Below are positions 36,999 to 45,053 of a stretch of 64,000 bases of DNA, piece after piece. This DNA comes from Paracoccaceae bacterium (lineage in GTDB: Bacteria > Pseudomonadota > Alphaproteobacteria > Rhodobacterales > Rhodobacteraceae), in assembly GCA_027489355.1 (NCBI GenBank), contig JAIXZY010000039.1:124001-188000 (forward strand), written 5' to 3'. The position numbers were made by a program, and so were the translations under genes. The notes beneath the pieces are model-generated. The model was not told the origin of the DNA, ran no database searches, and was given only the letters and a program-made list of their open reading frames with translations. Position 1 is the stretch's first letter, and each line of letters starts with the position of its first letter.

Positions 36999-38849
36999 AT
37001 GCTGAAGATCGAGGACATCACCTACAACGTCGAGGGCCGCCCCCTGTTCGAGGGCGCGTCGGCCACCATTCCCACCGGGCACAAGGTCGGCCTCGTGGGC
37101 CGCAACGGGGCCGGCAAGACCACCCTCTTCCGCCTGATCCGGGGCGAGCTGGCGCTTGAGGGCGGCGCGATCACCCTGCCCCAGCGCGCCCGGATCGGCG
37201 GCGTCGCGCAGGAAGTCCCATCGTCGGAAACCTCGCTGCTGGATACGGTACTGGCCGCCGACACCGAACGCGCAGCCCTGATGGCCGAGGCGGAAACGGC
37301 ACATGATCCACACCGCATCGCCGAAATCCAGGCGCGTCTGACCGACATCGACGCCTGGTCGGCCGAGGGAAGAGCATCCAGCATTCTCAAGGGCTTGGGC
37401 TTCGGTGCTGAAGCACAGCTGATGCCCTGCAGTGCCTTTTCCGGCGGCTGGCGGATGCGTGTGGCGCTGGCCGGCGTGCTGTTCGCCCAACCCGATTACC
37501 TGCTTCTCGACGAACCGACCAACTACCTGGATCTTGAAGGCGCGCTCTGGCTGGAGAGCTACCTGCAGAAGTATCCGCACACCGTTATCATCATCAGCCA
37601 CGACCGCGGGCTTTTGAACCGGGCGGTCCAGGGGATCCTGCATCTGGACAACCGGAAGCTGACCTACTGGCAAGGCGGCTACGATCAGTTCGCCCGCCAG
37701 ATGGCCGAACGCCGCGCCGTGCTGCAGGCCGAGGCGAAGAAGGTCGAGGCCCGACGGGCACATCTGCAAAGCTTCGTCGACCGCTTCAAGGCCAAGGCCA
37801 CGAAGGCTGCGCAGGCGCAGAGCCGTGTGAAGATGCTGGAGAAGCTGACCCCAATCACCGCGCCGGAAGAGGCGAAGAAGGTCGTCTTCACCTTCCCCAA
37901 GCCCGAGGAACTGGCGCCCCCGATCATCAACCTGGACGGCGCGGCCGTGGGTTATGGCGGCCCGCCGGTGCTGAAGCGGCTGAACCTGCGCATCGACCAG
38001 GATGACCGCATCGCGCTACTGGGTCGCAATGGCGAAGGAAAATCCACACTTTCCAAGCTTTTGGCAGGTAAACTTCAACCGTGCGAAGGAAAGATCGCCC
38101 GGTCCTCCAAGCTCCGGATCGGCTATTTTGCCCAGCATCAGGTAGATGAGTTGCATCTGGACGAAACGCCCCTGCAGCACATCCAGCGCCTTCGCCCGGA
38201 CGAAGGCCAGCCGAAGCTCCGCGCTCGATTGGCGGGCTTTGGGTTGATGGCGGATCAGGCGGACACCGTGGTGGGTCGGCTTTCGGGCGGACAGAAGGCG
38301 CGATTGTCATTGCTATTGGCAACAATCGACGCGCCACACCTCTTGATCCTGGACGAGCCGACCAACCACCTGGACATCGAAAGCCGCGAGGCGCTGGTGG
38401 AAGCTTTGACCGAATACCCCGGCGCGGTCATCCTGGTCAGCCACGACATGCATCTTCTCGGCCTCGTGGCCGACCGCCTGTGGCTGGTCAAAGGCGGCTC
38501 GGTGACGCCCTATTCCGACGACCTAGAGGCCTATCGCCGGCAGCTGCTTGCGGGCGATGAAGAGGTGAAGGTCGCCGCAAAACCCATTGAAAAACCTAAG
38601 AAAGCAAGCCGGGACGAAATGCTCGCGCTCAAGGCCGAAGTCCGCAAATGCGAGGACCGGCTGGAGAAGCTGAACGAGATGCGGGATAAATTGGCCAGGA
38701 AGCTTGCCGATCCCGACCTCTACGACGACAGCCGCAAGGGAGAGCTGACGACCTGGAATGCGAAATATGCCGAGGTGATGGAGGCGCTGGACAAGGCGGA
38801 AGCGCTCTGGATGGCAGCGCAGGAAAAGTTCGAGTTGGCCTCAGCCTGA
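36999..38849 (+). CDS. ABC-F family ATP-binding protein (Uup/YheS-like)
   Basis: This is a 616-aa soluble protein with two ATPase domains and no membrane part. Walker A sites are GRNGAGKTT and GRNGEGKST. The signatures are FSGGWRMRVALAG and LSGGQKARLSLL, and the Walker B sites are LLLDEPTN and LILDEPTN. The linker between domains is charged (QAEAKKVEARRAHLQSFVDR), and the C-terminal tail is a coiled coil. ABC-F proteins act on ribosomes. Whether this one confers drug tolerance or helps translation is open. The ATG at 36999 is chosen. Confidence 0.92.
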   Translation: MLKIEDITYNVEGRPLFEGASATIPTGHKVGLVGRNGAGKTTLFRLIRGELALEGGAITLPQRARIGGVAQEVPSSETSLLDTVLAADTERAALMAEAETAHDPHRIAEIQARLTDIDAWSAEGRASSILKGLGFGAEAQLMPCSAFSGGWRMRVALAGVLFAQPDYLLLDEPTNYLDLEGALWLESYLQKYPHTVIIISHDRGLLNRAVQGILHLDNRKLTYWQGGYDQFARQMAERRAVLQAEAKKVEARRAHLQSFVDRFKAKATKAAQAQSRVKMLEKLTPITAPEEAKKVVFTFPKPEELAPPIINLDGAAVGYGGPPVLKRLNLRIDQDDRIALLGRNGEGKSTLSKLLAGKLQPCEGKIARSSKLRIGYFAQHQVDELHLDETPLQHIQRLRPDEGQPKLRARLAGFGLMADQADTVVGRLSGGQKARLSLLLATIDAPHLLILDEPTNHLDIESREALVEALTEYPGAVILVSHDMHLLGLVADRLWLVKGGSVTPYSDDLEAYRRQLLAGDEEVKVAAKPIEKPKKASRDEMLALKAEVRKCEDRLEKLNEMRDKLARKLADPDLYDDSRKGELTTWNAKYAEVMEALDKAEALWMAAQEKFELASA

Positions 38850-38857
38850 GCATTTTC

Positions 38858-38886
38858 GTATATACACTCGGGCGCATTGTATATAC
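38858..38886. promoter_or_regulatory. Duplicate palindrome GTATATAC, 21 bp apart
   Basis: GTATATAC, itself a palindrome, occurs at 38858-38865 and 38879-38886. The start-to-start distance of 21 bp is two helical turns, so the two sites lie on the same face. It ends 23 bp before the DUF2267-like gene. The core resembles GntR-type operators (TNGTATATACNA). The regulator is unknown. Confidence 0.5.
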
Positions 38887-38909
38887 CATTTGATGTGCAG
38901 GTGTGAACA

Positions 38910-39365
38910 ATGCCCATGCCCTGGACCTATCGCCAAGCGACCCGCGAATGGCAGGCGTTTCTGGCCGAGGCGCGGGCGGCGATGGACCTTACGTCGGACA
39001 ATGCGGCCTACACCGCAGTCCAAGGCGTGCTGCTGGCGTTCCGGCGGCGGTTGACAGCGCAGCAGGCGATCGACTTCGCCCAAGTGCTGCCCTCGGTCCT
39101 GCGGGCTCTGTTCGTGGCGGACTGGCGGCTCGAGGACCCCGTCCCTGCCGGCACGCGCGCCGACTGGACGGCCGAGGCGATGGCCCTGCGGCCGCACCAC
39201 AACCTGACCCCGCCCAACTGCGTCGAAGCGACCGCGCTGGCGTTGCGAAAATCCATCCTGCGCGAGGATCTGGATCGCGTGCTCGCCACCCTGCCCACCT
39301 TTGCGGCCGAGTTCTGGTCGACCCCCGGCACCGACCCGACCCTGCTTGGCCCGAGCATCGTCTAA
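38910..39365 (+). CDS. DUF2267-like protein
   Basis: This is a 151-aa soluble helical protein. The segment AYTAVQGVLLAFRRRLTAQQ then AIDFAQVLPSVLRALFV matches the DUF2267 repeat, and a weaker second copy follows after LTPPNCVEATALALRKS. No catalytic motif is visible. Two palindromes directly upstream suggest specific control. The broken marC gene follows by 55 nt. Function is unknown. Confidence 0.7.
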   Translation: MPMPWTYRQATREWQAFLAEARAAMDLTSDNAAYTAVQGVLLAFRRRLTAQQAIDFAQVLPSVLRALFVADWRLEDPVPAGTRADWTAEAMALRPHHNLTPPNCVEATALALRKSILREDLDRVLATLPTFAAEFWSTPGTDPTLLGPSIV

Positions 39366-39420
39366 CTTGCGCTTCCCAAACGGCGGGACGACGCCTAGCC
39401 TGCAGCAAAGCGAGGGGACG

Positions 39421-39959
39421 ATGCCCGAGACCGCCTTCCTGATCACCGCTTTCGCCACGCTCTTCGTGGTGATCGACCCGCCCGGCCTGGTGCCTCTGTT
39501 CATCGCGCTGACCCGCGGCATGGGGGCCGAGAAGCGGCGGGCGATGGCGCGGCGGGCGCGTTCCGCATCGCAGGCGGGATCCTGCTGTTCCTGACGGCGC
39601 TGGACATGATGTTCGAGCGCCGGACCCAGCGGCGCGAGGGGCAGCAGGCCGAGCCGGACCACGACCCCTCGGTCTTTCCGCTGGCGACGCCGCTGATTGC
39701 AGGGCCGGGTGCGATTGCCTCGGTGATCCTTCTGGTCGGGCAAGGCGGCCCAGGCTGGGGCGGGACGGTTGCCGTGCTGGCCCTGATGCTGGCGATGATG
39801 GCCGTGACCTATGCCTTCCTCCTCGCCTCGCCGCCGCTGGAGCGGATGCTGGGTCGGACCGGGGTGATCGTCATCACCCGGCTGCTGGGAATGCTTCTGG
39901 CGGCGCTGTCGGTGCAGTTCGTGATCGACGGTGTACGGGGAACGGGGTTGATCGGCTGA
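39421..39959 (+). pseudogene. marC-family membrane protein gene broken by internal deletion
   Basis: The first part reads MPETAFLITAFATLFVVIDP then PGLVPLFIALTRGMG..RRAMA, a normal MarC start. After about 39545 the reading frame changes, and the protein resumes in another frame as AAGAFRIAGGILLFLTALDM then MFERRTQRRE and runs to the usual end VIDGVRGTGLIG. Roughly 30 residues of helix 2-3 expected between are absent. In the first frame a stop occurs at 39594. Both the frame change and the missing helices argue for a deletion of about 90-100 bp, so the gene is probably dead. An assembly error is possible. Confidence 0.8.
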
Positions 39960-40010
39960 CCTTCCCAAGCCAGCGCCCTGCCCCCATATCTCCCTGAACC
40001 GGAGGTTCGG

Positions 40011-40586
40011 ATGGACGGAGAAACCCTGGCCCGCGTGGGCTATCTGGCGATCATCCTGGTCGCCTTGGGCGGCTGGGTGATGGTGGAGTTCCGCCAGCGG
40101 ATGGGGCAGGCCCTGCGGATGGGGTTGGCCTGGGGGCTGATCTTCGTGGGCATGATGGCGGGCTACGGGCTGTGGTCGGACATCCGGCGGGACGTGATGC
40201 CGATCCAGGAGGTCGTTCAGGACGGCGCGGTGGAAGTGCCGCGGGCGGCGGACGGGCATTACTATCTGACCCTGCTGATCAACGGGGCGGCGGTGCCGTT
40301 CATGGTCGATACCGGGGCTTCGGGGATGGTGTTGGCCGCGGCGGATGCCGTGCGGCTGGGGATCGATCCGGCAAGCCTGACCTTCCGGGGGCAGGCGAAC
40401 ACGGCGAACGGGGTGGTCAGGACGGCGCGGGTGACGCTGCCGCTGGTTGAGTTGGGGCCGTTCCGGAACGAGAATTTCGGGGCCTTCGTGACCGAGGGGG
40501 CGCTGGAGCAGTCGCTGCTGGGGATGGACTACCTGGGGCAGTTCCGGATGGAGTTCGACGGGGGAAAGCTGGTCCTGCGGCAGTAA
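40011..40586 (+). CDS. TIGR02281-type retropepsin-like aspartic protease, membrane anchored
   Basis: This is a 191-aa protein with two N-terminal membrane helices (about 8-27 and 36-55) and a clan AA protease domain. The catalytic motif is VPFMVDTGASGMVLA with DTGAS. The flap region and a second glycine-rich motif LLGMDYLGQFRMEFDGG follow. It would face the periplasm. Only one DTG is present, so it should dimerise. Substrates are unknown. Confidence 0.85.
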   Translation: MDGETLARVGYLAIILVALGGWVMVEFRQRMGQALRMGLAWGLIFVGMMAGYGLWSDIRRDVMPIQEVVQDGAVEVPRAADGHYYLTLLINGAAVPFMVDTGASGMVLAAADAVRLGIDPASLTFRGQANTANGVVRTARVTLPLVELGPFRNENFGAFVTEGALEQSLLGMDYLGQFRMEFDGGKLVLRQ

Positions 40587-40679
40587 GCGTCCACGGTGGA
40601 CAAGCCGGGAGTCGGACGTAAAATCAAAGGCTTGCCGATTTTCGTTAACGAAGTGGCAAGGATGTCTGGCTGGCCTATG

Positions 40680-40728
40680 CAAAATCCTTGAGCAAGGATT
40701 CTGACAAATTTCTTGCTTAAGAAATTTG
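40680..40728. repeat. Double-hairpin element, copy B
   Basis: Hairpin 1 is CAAAATCCTT-GAGC-AAGGATTCTG (one A/C mismatch) and hairpin 2 is CAAATTTCTT-GCTT-AAGAAATTTG (perfect). They are joined by one A, as in copy A at 13642-13708. The following CCCGGCAT is also shared. The element lies between the convergent ends of the aspartic protease and holC genes. Confidence 0.8.
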
Positions 40729-40739
40729 CGGCCCCGGCA

Positions 40740-41207
40740 TCAGCGGGCGGTGCTTTCGGCCTTCTTTTCCCAGCGCCCCGATTCCTCGGACCAGTATTGC
40801 GCGGCATGTCCGGCGCCGGTCATCGTCTTCCACTGGCCCCGCGCGGCCTGGAGGCGGGCGGAGTCGTTCCCGTCAAAGAGGACCCAGACCCGCTCCATCG
40901 CGGCGATCTCGGCGTCGCTGGCTCCGGCACCGTCGACCAGCGCCAGCACCTTGGCCCCGTTCGCGGGCGCGCCGAGACCCAAGAGCACCGGCTGGTCGGC
41001 ATCATGCGGGCCGCCCTCCAGCCCGTGGGGCAGGAAGCTTTCGTCGCCGCCCTTGAGCCAGAGCGCCGCGTCCAGCCGTTCCAGCGACGCCAGATCGGTG
41101 CCGCGCACCATCACGCGCCAGCCCTGCCCCAGCGCGCGCGGCGCGTTGATCGCCAGCGTATCGGCCGGGGCCGATTGCATCAGGTGGAAGAACATCACCG
41201 TGCCCAT
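40740..41207 (-). CDS. holC: DNA polymerase III chi subunit
   Basis: This is a 155-aa clamp-loader accessory protein that contacts SSB. It opens with MGTVMFFHLMQSAPADTL, has GWRVMVRGTD, ALWLKGGDESFLPHG and RVWVLFDGND. It follows pepA by 18 nt, the pepA-holC order kept across Proteobacteria. It ends at the copy B hairpin element. Confidence 0.9.
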   Translation of the reverse strand: MGTVMFFHLMQSAPADTLAINAPRALGQGWRVMVRGTDLASLERLDAALWLKGGDESFLPHGLEGGPHDADQPVLLGLGAPANGAKVLALVDGAGASDAEIAAMERVWVLFDGNDSARLQAARGQWKTMTGAGHAAQYWSEESGRWEKKAESTAR

Positions 41208-41225
41208 CGGCCCGCGCCTTGCGCC

Positions 41226-42695
41226 TTACTTCTCGAACCGGTCGCGGATCAGGCGATCCAGCGCCATCACGCCCCAGCCCGTCGCCCCTTTCGGCGCAAG
41301 CGTCGTGTCCGCCTTGAGAAGCGCGGTCCCGGCGATGTCCAGGTGGATCCACGGCGTTTCCGGCTTGACGAAGCGCTGCAGGAACTGCGCCGCGGTGATC
41401 GACCCGCCGTCGCGACCCCCGACGTTCATCATGTCGGCGATGCGCGATTTCAGCTTGGCGTCATAGGCGTCACCCATCGGCATCCGCCAGGCGCCCTCGC
41501 CTTCCGCCTTGGCAGCGGCGAGGAAGGCGTTGCAGAGATCGTCGTTGTTCGAAAAGACGCCGGTGTTTTCATGGCCCAAGGCGATGATGATCGCGCCGGT
41601 CAGGGTGGCGAGGTCGATCATCCCGGTCGGCTTGAAGCGTTCCTGCGCGTACCACATCACGTCGGCCAGCACCAATCTGCCCTCGGCGTCGGTGTTGATG
41701 ACCTCGATCGTGTCGCCCTTCATCGATCGCACCACGTCGCCCGGACGCTGGGCGCGGCCGTCGGGCATGTTTTCCACCAGGCCCACAAGGCCCACCACGT
41801 TGGCCTTGGCCTTGCGCAGCGCCAGGGTCCGCATGACGCCGGCGACGACGCCCGCGCCGCCCATGTCCATCGTCATGTCTTCCATGCCGGCGGCGGGCTT
41901 GATCGAGATGCCGCCGGTGTCGAAGACGACGCCCTTGCCGATCAGCGCCAGCGGCGCCTCGCCCTTGGTCCCGCCGTGCCATTGCATGACGACCACCTTC
42001 GATGGGCTTTCCGACCCCTGTCCCACGCCCAGTAGCGCGCCCATGCCCAGCTTGGTCAGGTCTTCCTCTTCCAGAATATCGACGTCGAGGCCAAGTTCCT
42101 GCATCGCGGCCAGGCGGGCGGCGAAATCATGCGTGGTCAGCACGTTGGCCGGTTCGTTGACCAGATCGCGGGTGAAGAAAACGCCTTCGGCCACGGCAGC
42201 CATCGGAGCCGCGGCCTTCGCCACCGCCTCGGGGTTGGCGGCCATCAGGATAACCGGGCCGGGGGCGGTCTTCTCGCCACTTTTGTGCGTGTCAAAGTCA
42301 TAGGCGCGCATGGCGAGGCCGAAGGCGACGTCGGCGGCGCGGGCGTGGCCCTCGGCCAGGACAAGCGAGCCCCCTGCCCCGTGCGTCTTGCCGACGGCGG
42401 CCCCGGCCTTGCGCGCCTGCGCCTGGTCTGCCTTCTTCGGCAGGCGGATCAGCTGGATCGCATCTGCCGCAAGTCCCGGCGGAAAGGCGAGGTCCATCGC
42501 CTCGCCCGGTTTCAGCTTGGCAAAGGCCTCGGAGCCCGCGGCGCGCGTCAGCGCCCCTTTGGTCAATCTGTCCAGCCGCTTGAAGCCCGCGCTTGCCGGC
42601 TGGCCCGCATCGGCCAGCACTGCAATGCGGCCCGTGGCGCTGGCCAAAGCCTCAAGATCGGTGGCCTGGAACTGGATCGGCAGGGGTTTCGGCAT
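41226..42695 (-). CDS. pepA: Leucyl aminopeptidase (M17)
   Basis: This is a 489-aa cytosolic hexameric zinc/manganese aminopeptidase. The N-terminal domain (about 1-165) is followed by the catalytic domain with KGVVFDTGGISIKPAAGMEDM, the metal signature NTDAEGRLVLAD and DLATLTGA. Length and motif order are normal. It is co-transcribed with holC and divergent from lptF. Confidence 0.96.
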   Translation of the reverse strand: MPKPLPIQFQATDLEALASATGRIAVLADAGQPASAGFKRLDRLTKGALTRAAGSEAFAKLKPGEAMDLAFPPGLAADAIQLIRLPKKADQAQARKAGAAVGKTHGAGGSLVLAEGHARAADVAFGLAMRAYDFDTHKSGEKTAPGPVILMAANPEAVAKAAAPMAAVAEGVFFTRDLVNEPANVLTTHDFAARLAAMQELGLDVDILEEEDLTKLGMGALLGVGQGSESPSKVVVMQWHGGTKGEAPLALIGKGVVFDTGGISIKPAAGMEDMTMDMGGAGVVAGVMRTLALRKAKANVVGLVGLVENMPDGRAQRPGDVVRSMKGDTIEVINTDAEGRLVLADVMWYAQERFKPTGMIDLATLTGAIIIALGHENTGVFSNNDDLCNAFLAAAKAEGEGAWRMPMGDAYDAKLKSRIADMMNVGGRDGGSITAAQFLQRFVKPETPWIHLDIAGTALLKADTTLAPKGATGWGVMALDRLIRDRFEK

Positions 42696-42845
42696 CTTCT
42701 TCTCTCGCTTGGTCGGGTTTTCCGCCTCTCGGCGGCGGCTTGCCGGGACGCTACAACCCTGCCCGGCGCTTGGCCAGATAGCAGTTTTCGCCGCCGGCGA
42801 ATTCCGCTAGGGTCGGGGCTAGATGTTGTAGGGGCCAAGCCGGGC

Positions 42846-43958
42846 GTGTCTAGATTCGACAGATACCTGATGTCGCAGCTTCTGTCGCTGTTCGGCTTCT
42901 TTGCGCTGGTGCTGGTGGCCGTCTACTGGGTGAACCGGGCGGTGGGGCTGTTCGACCAGCTGATCGGCGACGGGCAGTCGGCGCTGGTGTTCCTGGAGTT
43001 TTCGGTCCTGACCCTACCGAACGCCATCCGGCTGGTGCTGCCGATCGCTGCCTTTGCGGCAACCGTCTATGTCGTCAACCGGCTGATGCAGGAATCCGAG
43101 CTGGTGGTGATGCAGGCGACCGGGTTTTCGGCGTTCCGGCTGGCGCGGCCGGTCCTGTTCTTCGGGCTGGCGGTCATGGTGATGCACCTGGTGCTGACCA
43201 ATGTGCTGGTGCCGGCCAGCCAGCGCATCCTGAGCCAGCGGTCGACCGAGATTTCTCAGAACATCACCGCGCGGTTCCTTACGGCGGGGCAGTTCATGCA
43301 CCCGTCGAAGGGGATCACGCTTTACATCCGCGAAGTCAGCCCGACGGGCGAGCTTATGGATCTGTTCCTTGCCGATGAGCGGTCGGCGGCGGACCGGGCG
43401 GTGCACACGGCGCGCAAGGCGTTCCTGGTGCGTGGCGAGGTGGCTCCGAAACTGGTGATGGTCGACGGCTCGACGCAGCGGCTTTCGCGGAAGGACGGGC
43501 GGATGGCGGTGACGCGGTTTTCCGACTTTACGCTGGACCTTGCCGGGCTGATCGCGGTCGACGACGCCGGACCGGTGGCGCTGAATGCGTTGCCGACGCC
43601 GGTGCTGCTGGAGGCGTCGGAGACGGCGGCGGCGGCGACCGGGTCAGGGGTCGCCGAGATGCAGGAAGAGGGGCATTCGCGGCTGGCGGGGCCGCTTCTG
43701 TCGGTGGCCGCACCGCTTCTGGGCTTTGCGGCGCTGATGCTGGGGTCATTCTCGCGCTTCGGGCTGTGGCGGCAGATGGCGGTGGCGGTGGGGCTCTTGA
43801 TCGGGATGCAGCTTCTGTGGACCTGGGGCGGGGCCGTCGCGATGGCGACCGTGGGGGCCTGGCCTGCGGTCTATGTCGGGCCGCTTTCAGGGATCGTGCT
43901 GGCCGCGGGGCTGTTGTGGTGGGCGCAGCGGCCGCGGCGGAGGCGGGTCTTCGCATGA
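42846..43958 (+). CDS. lptF: LPS export permease LptF
   Basis: This is a 370-aa inner-membrane subunit of the LptB2FGC extractor. Helices at about 12-32, 50-75 and 98-118 precede a periplasmic jellyroll (about 140-255) and three C-terminal helices. It starts at GTG (VSRFDRYLMSQLLSLFGFF), giving the family length. Its stop overlaps the lptG start (ATGA). The segment QESELVVMQATGFSAFRLAR is the LptF/G coupling helix. Confidence 0.93.
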   Translation: MSRFDRYLMSQLLSLFGFFALVLVAVYWVNRAVGLFDQLIGDGQSALVFLEFSVLTLPNAIRLVLPIAAFAATVYVVNRLMQESELVVMQATGFSAFRLARPVLFFGLAVMVMHLVLTNVLVPASQRILSQRSTEISQNITARFLTAGQFMHPSKGITLYIREVSPTGELMDLFLADERSAADRAVHTARKAFLVRGEVAPKLVMVDGSTQRLSRKDGRMAVTRFSDFTLDLAGLIAVDDAGPVALNALPTPVLLEASETAAAATGSGVAEMQEEGHSRLAGPLLSVAAPLLGFAALMLGSFSRFGLWRQMAVAVGLLIGMQLLWTWGGAVAMATVGAWPAVYVGPLSGIVLAAGLLWWAQRPRRRRVFA

Positions 43959-45052
43959 CGTTGAGCCTTTACATCGCGCGGCGCTTCCTCGGCTCGGTCG
44001 GGCGGGTGTTCCTGGCGTTCTTCGTGATCCTGATGCTGATCGACATGATCGAGCAGCTGCGGCGGTTCTCGGATGCGGGGATCGGGCTGGCTGGGGCGGC
44101 GCAACTGTCGCTTTATTCGGTGCCCGAGACGCTGTACCGCATCCTGCCGCTGATCCTGATCCTGGGCGCGATTGCGAATTTCCTGGGGCTGGCGCGGTCC
44201 TCGGAACTGGTGGTGGTGCGCGCCGCCGGGCGGTCTGCGCTGCGATTCCTGGTCACGCCGCTGGTGGTGTCGGTTGCCCTGGGGCTGCTGGCGGTGGCCT
44301 TCTTCAATCCGTTGGTTGCAGCGACGTCCAAGGCCTATGACGACATGCGGTCCCAGTTGACGCAGGGCGGTCGGTCAGTGCTGTCGGTGGCGGATACGGG
44401 GCTTTGGCTCCGCCAGGGCTCGGCCGAGGGGCAGACGGTGATCCAGGCGGCGCGGTCCAACCTGGACGGGACCGAGCTGTTCGGGGTGACGTTCCTTGGG
44501 TTTGACCAGGAGGGGCGCCCGACCAAGCGGGTCGAGGCCGAGGAGGCGAAGCTGGTCGAAGGGGCCTGGGAGCTGCGGGGGACCAAGACCTGGGACCTCA
44601 TGGCGGCGAACCCGGAACTGACGGCAAAGCGCGCGGCGGGGCCGGTGGCGCTGCCCTCGGACCTGACGCCCGAGCGGATCCGCGACAGTTTCGGCACGCC
44701 CTCGGCGATCAGCTTCTGGCAACTGCCCGGCTACATCGGAGACCTGGAGCGCGCGGGCTTCTCGGCCCAGGCCTACAAGCTGTGGTATCAGATGGAACTG
44801 GCGCTGCCGATGCTGATGGCGGCGATGGTGCTGGTCGCGGCGGGGTTCACCATGCGCCATGTCCGCTTCGGCGGCACCGGGCGGATGGTGCTCTATGCCC
44901 TGCTGGCGGGCTTCGGCTTCTACTTCCTGCGCAACTTCGCCCAGGCCCTGGGAGACAGCGGCCAGATCCCCATCCTTCTGGCCGCCTGGAGCCCGCCCGT
45001 CGCCGCGGTCATGCTCTCGCTTGGCCTGCTGCTGCATCTTGAGGAGGGCTGA
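43955..45052 (+). CDS. lptG: LPS export permease LptG
   Basis: This is a 365-aa partner of LptF with the same fold: MTLSLYIARRFLGSVGRVFL, the coupling segment RSSELVVVRAAGRSALRFL, a periplasmic jellyroll and three final helices containing MLMAAMVLVAAGFTMRH. The start overlaps lptF. lptD begins 1 nt after its stop, so the bridge ends of the machine are encoded together. Confidence 0.93.
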   Translation: MTLSLYIARRFLGSVGRVFLAFFVILMLIDMIEQLRRFSDAGIGLAGAAQLSLYSVPETLYRILPLILILGAIANFLGLARSSELVVVRAAGRSALRFLVTPLVVSVALGLLAVAFFNPLVAATSKAYDDMRSQLTQGGRSVLSVADTGLWLRQGSAEGQTVIQAARSNLDGTELFGVTFLGFDQEGRPTKRVEAEEAKLVEGAWELRGTKTWDLMAANPELTAKRAAGPVALPSDLTPERIRDSFGTPSAISFWQLPGYIGDLERAGFSAQAYKLWYQMELALPMLMAAMVLVAAGFTMRHVRFGGTGRMVLYALLAGFGFYFLRNFAQALGDSGQIPILLAAWSPPVAAVMLSLGLLLHLEEG

Positions 45053-45053
45053 C

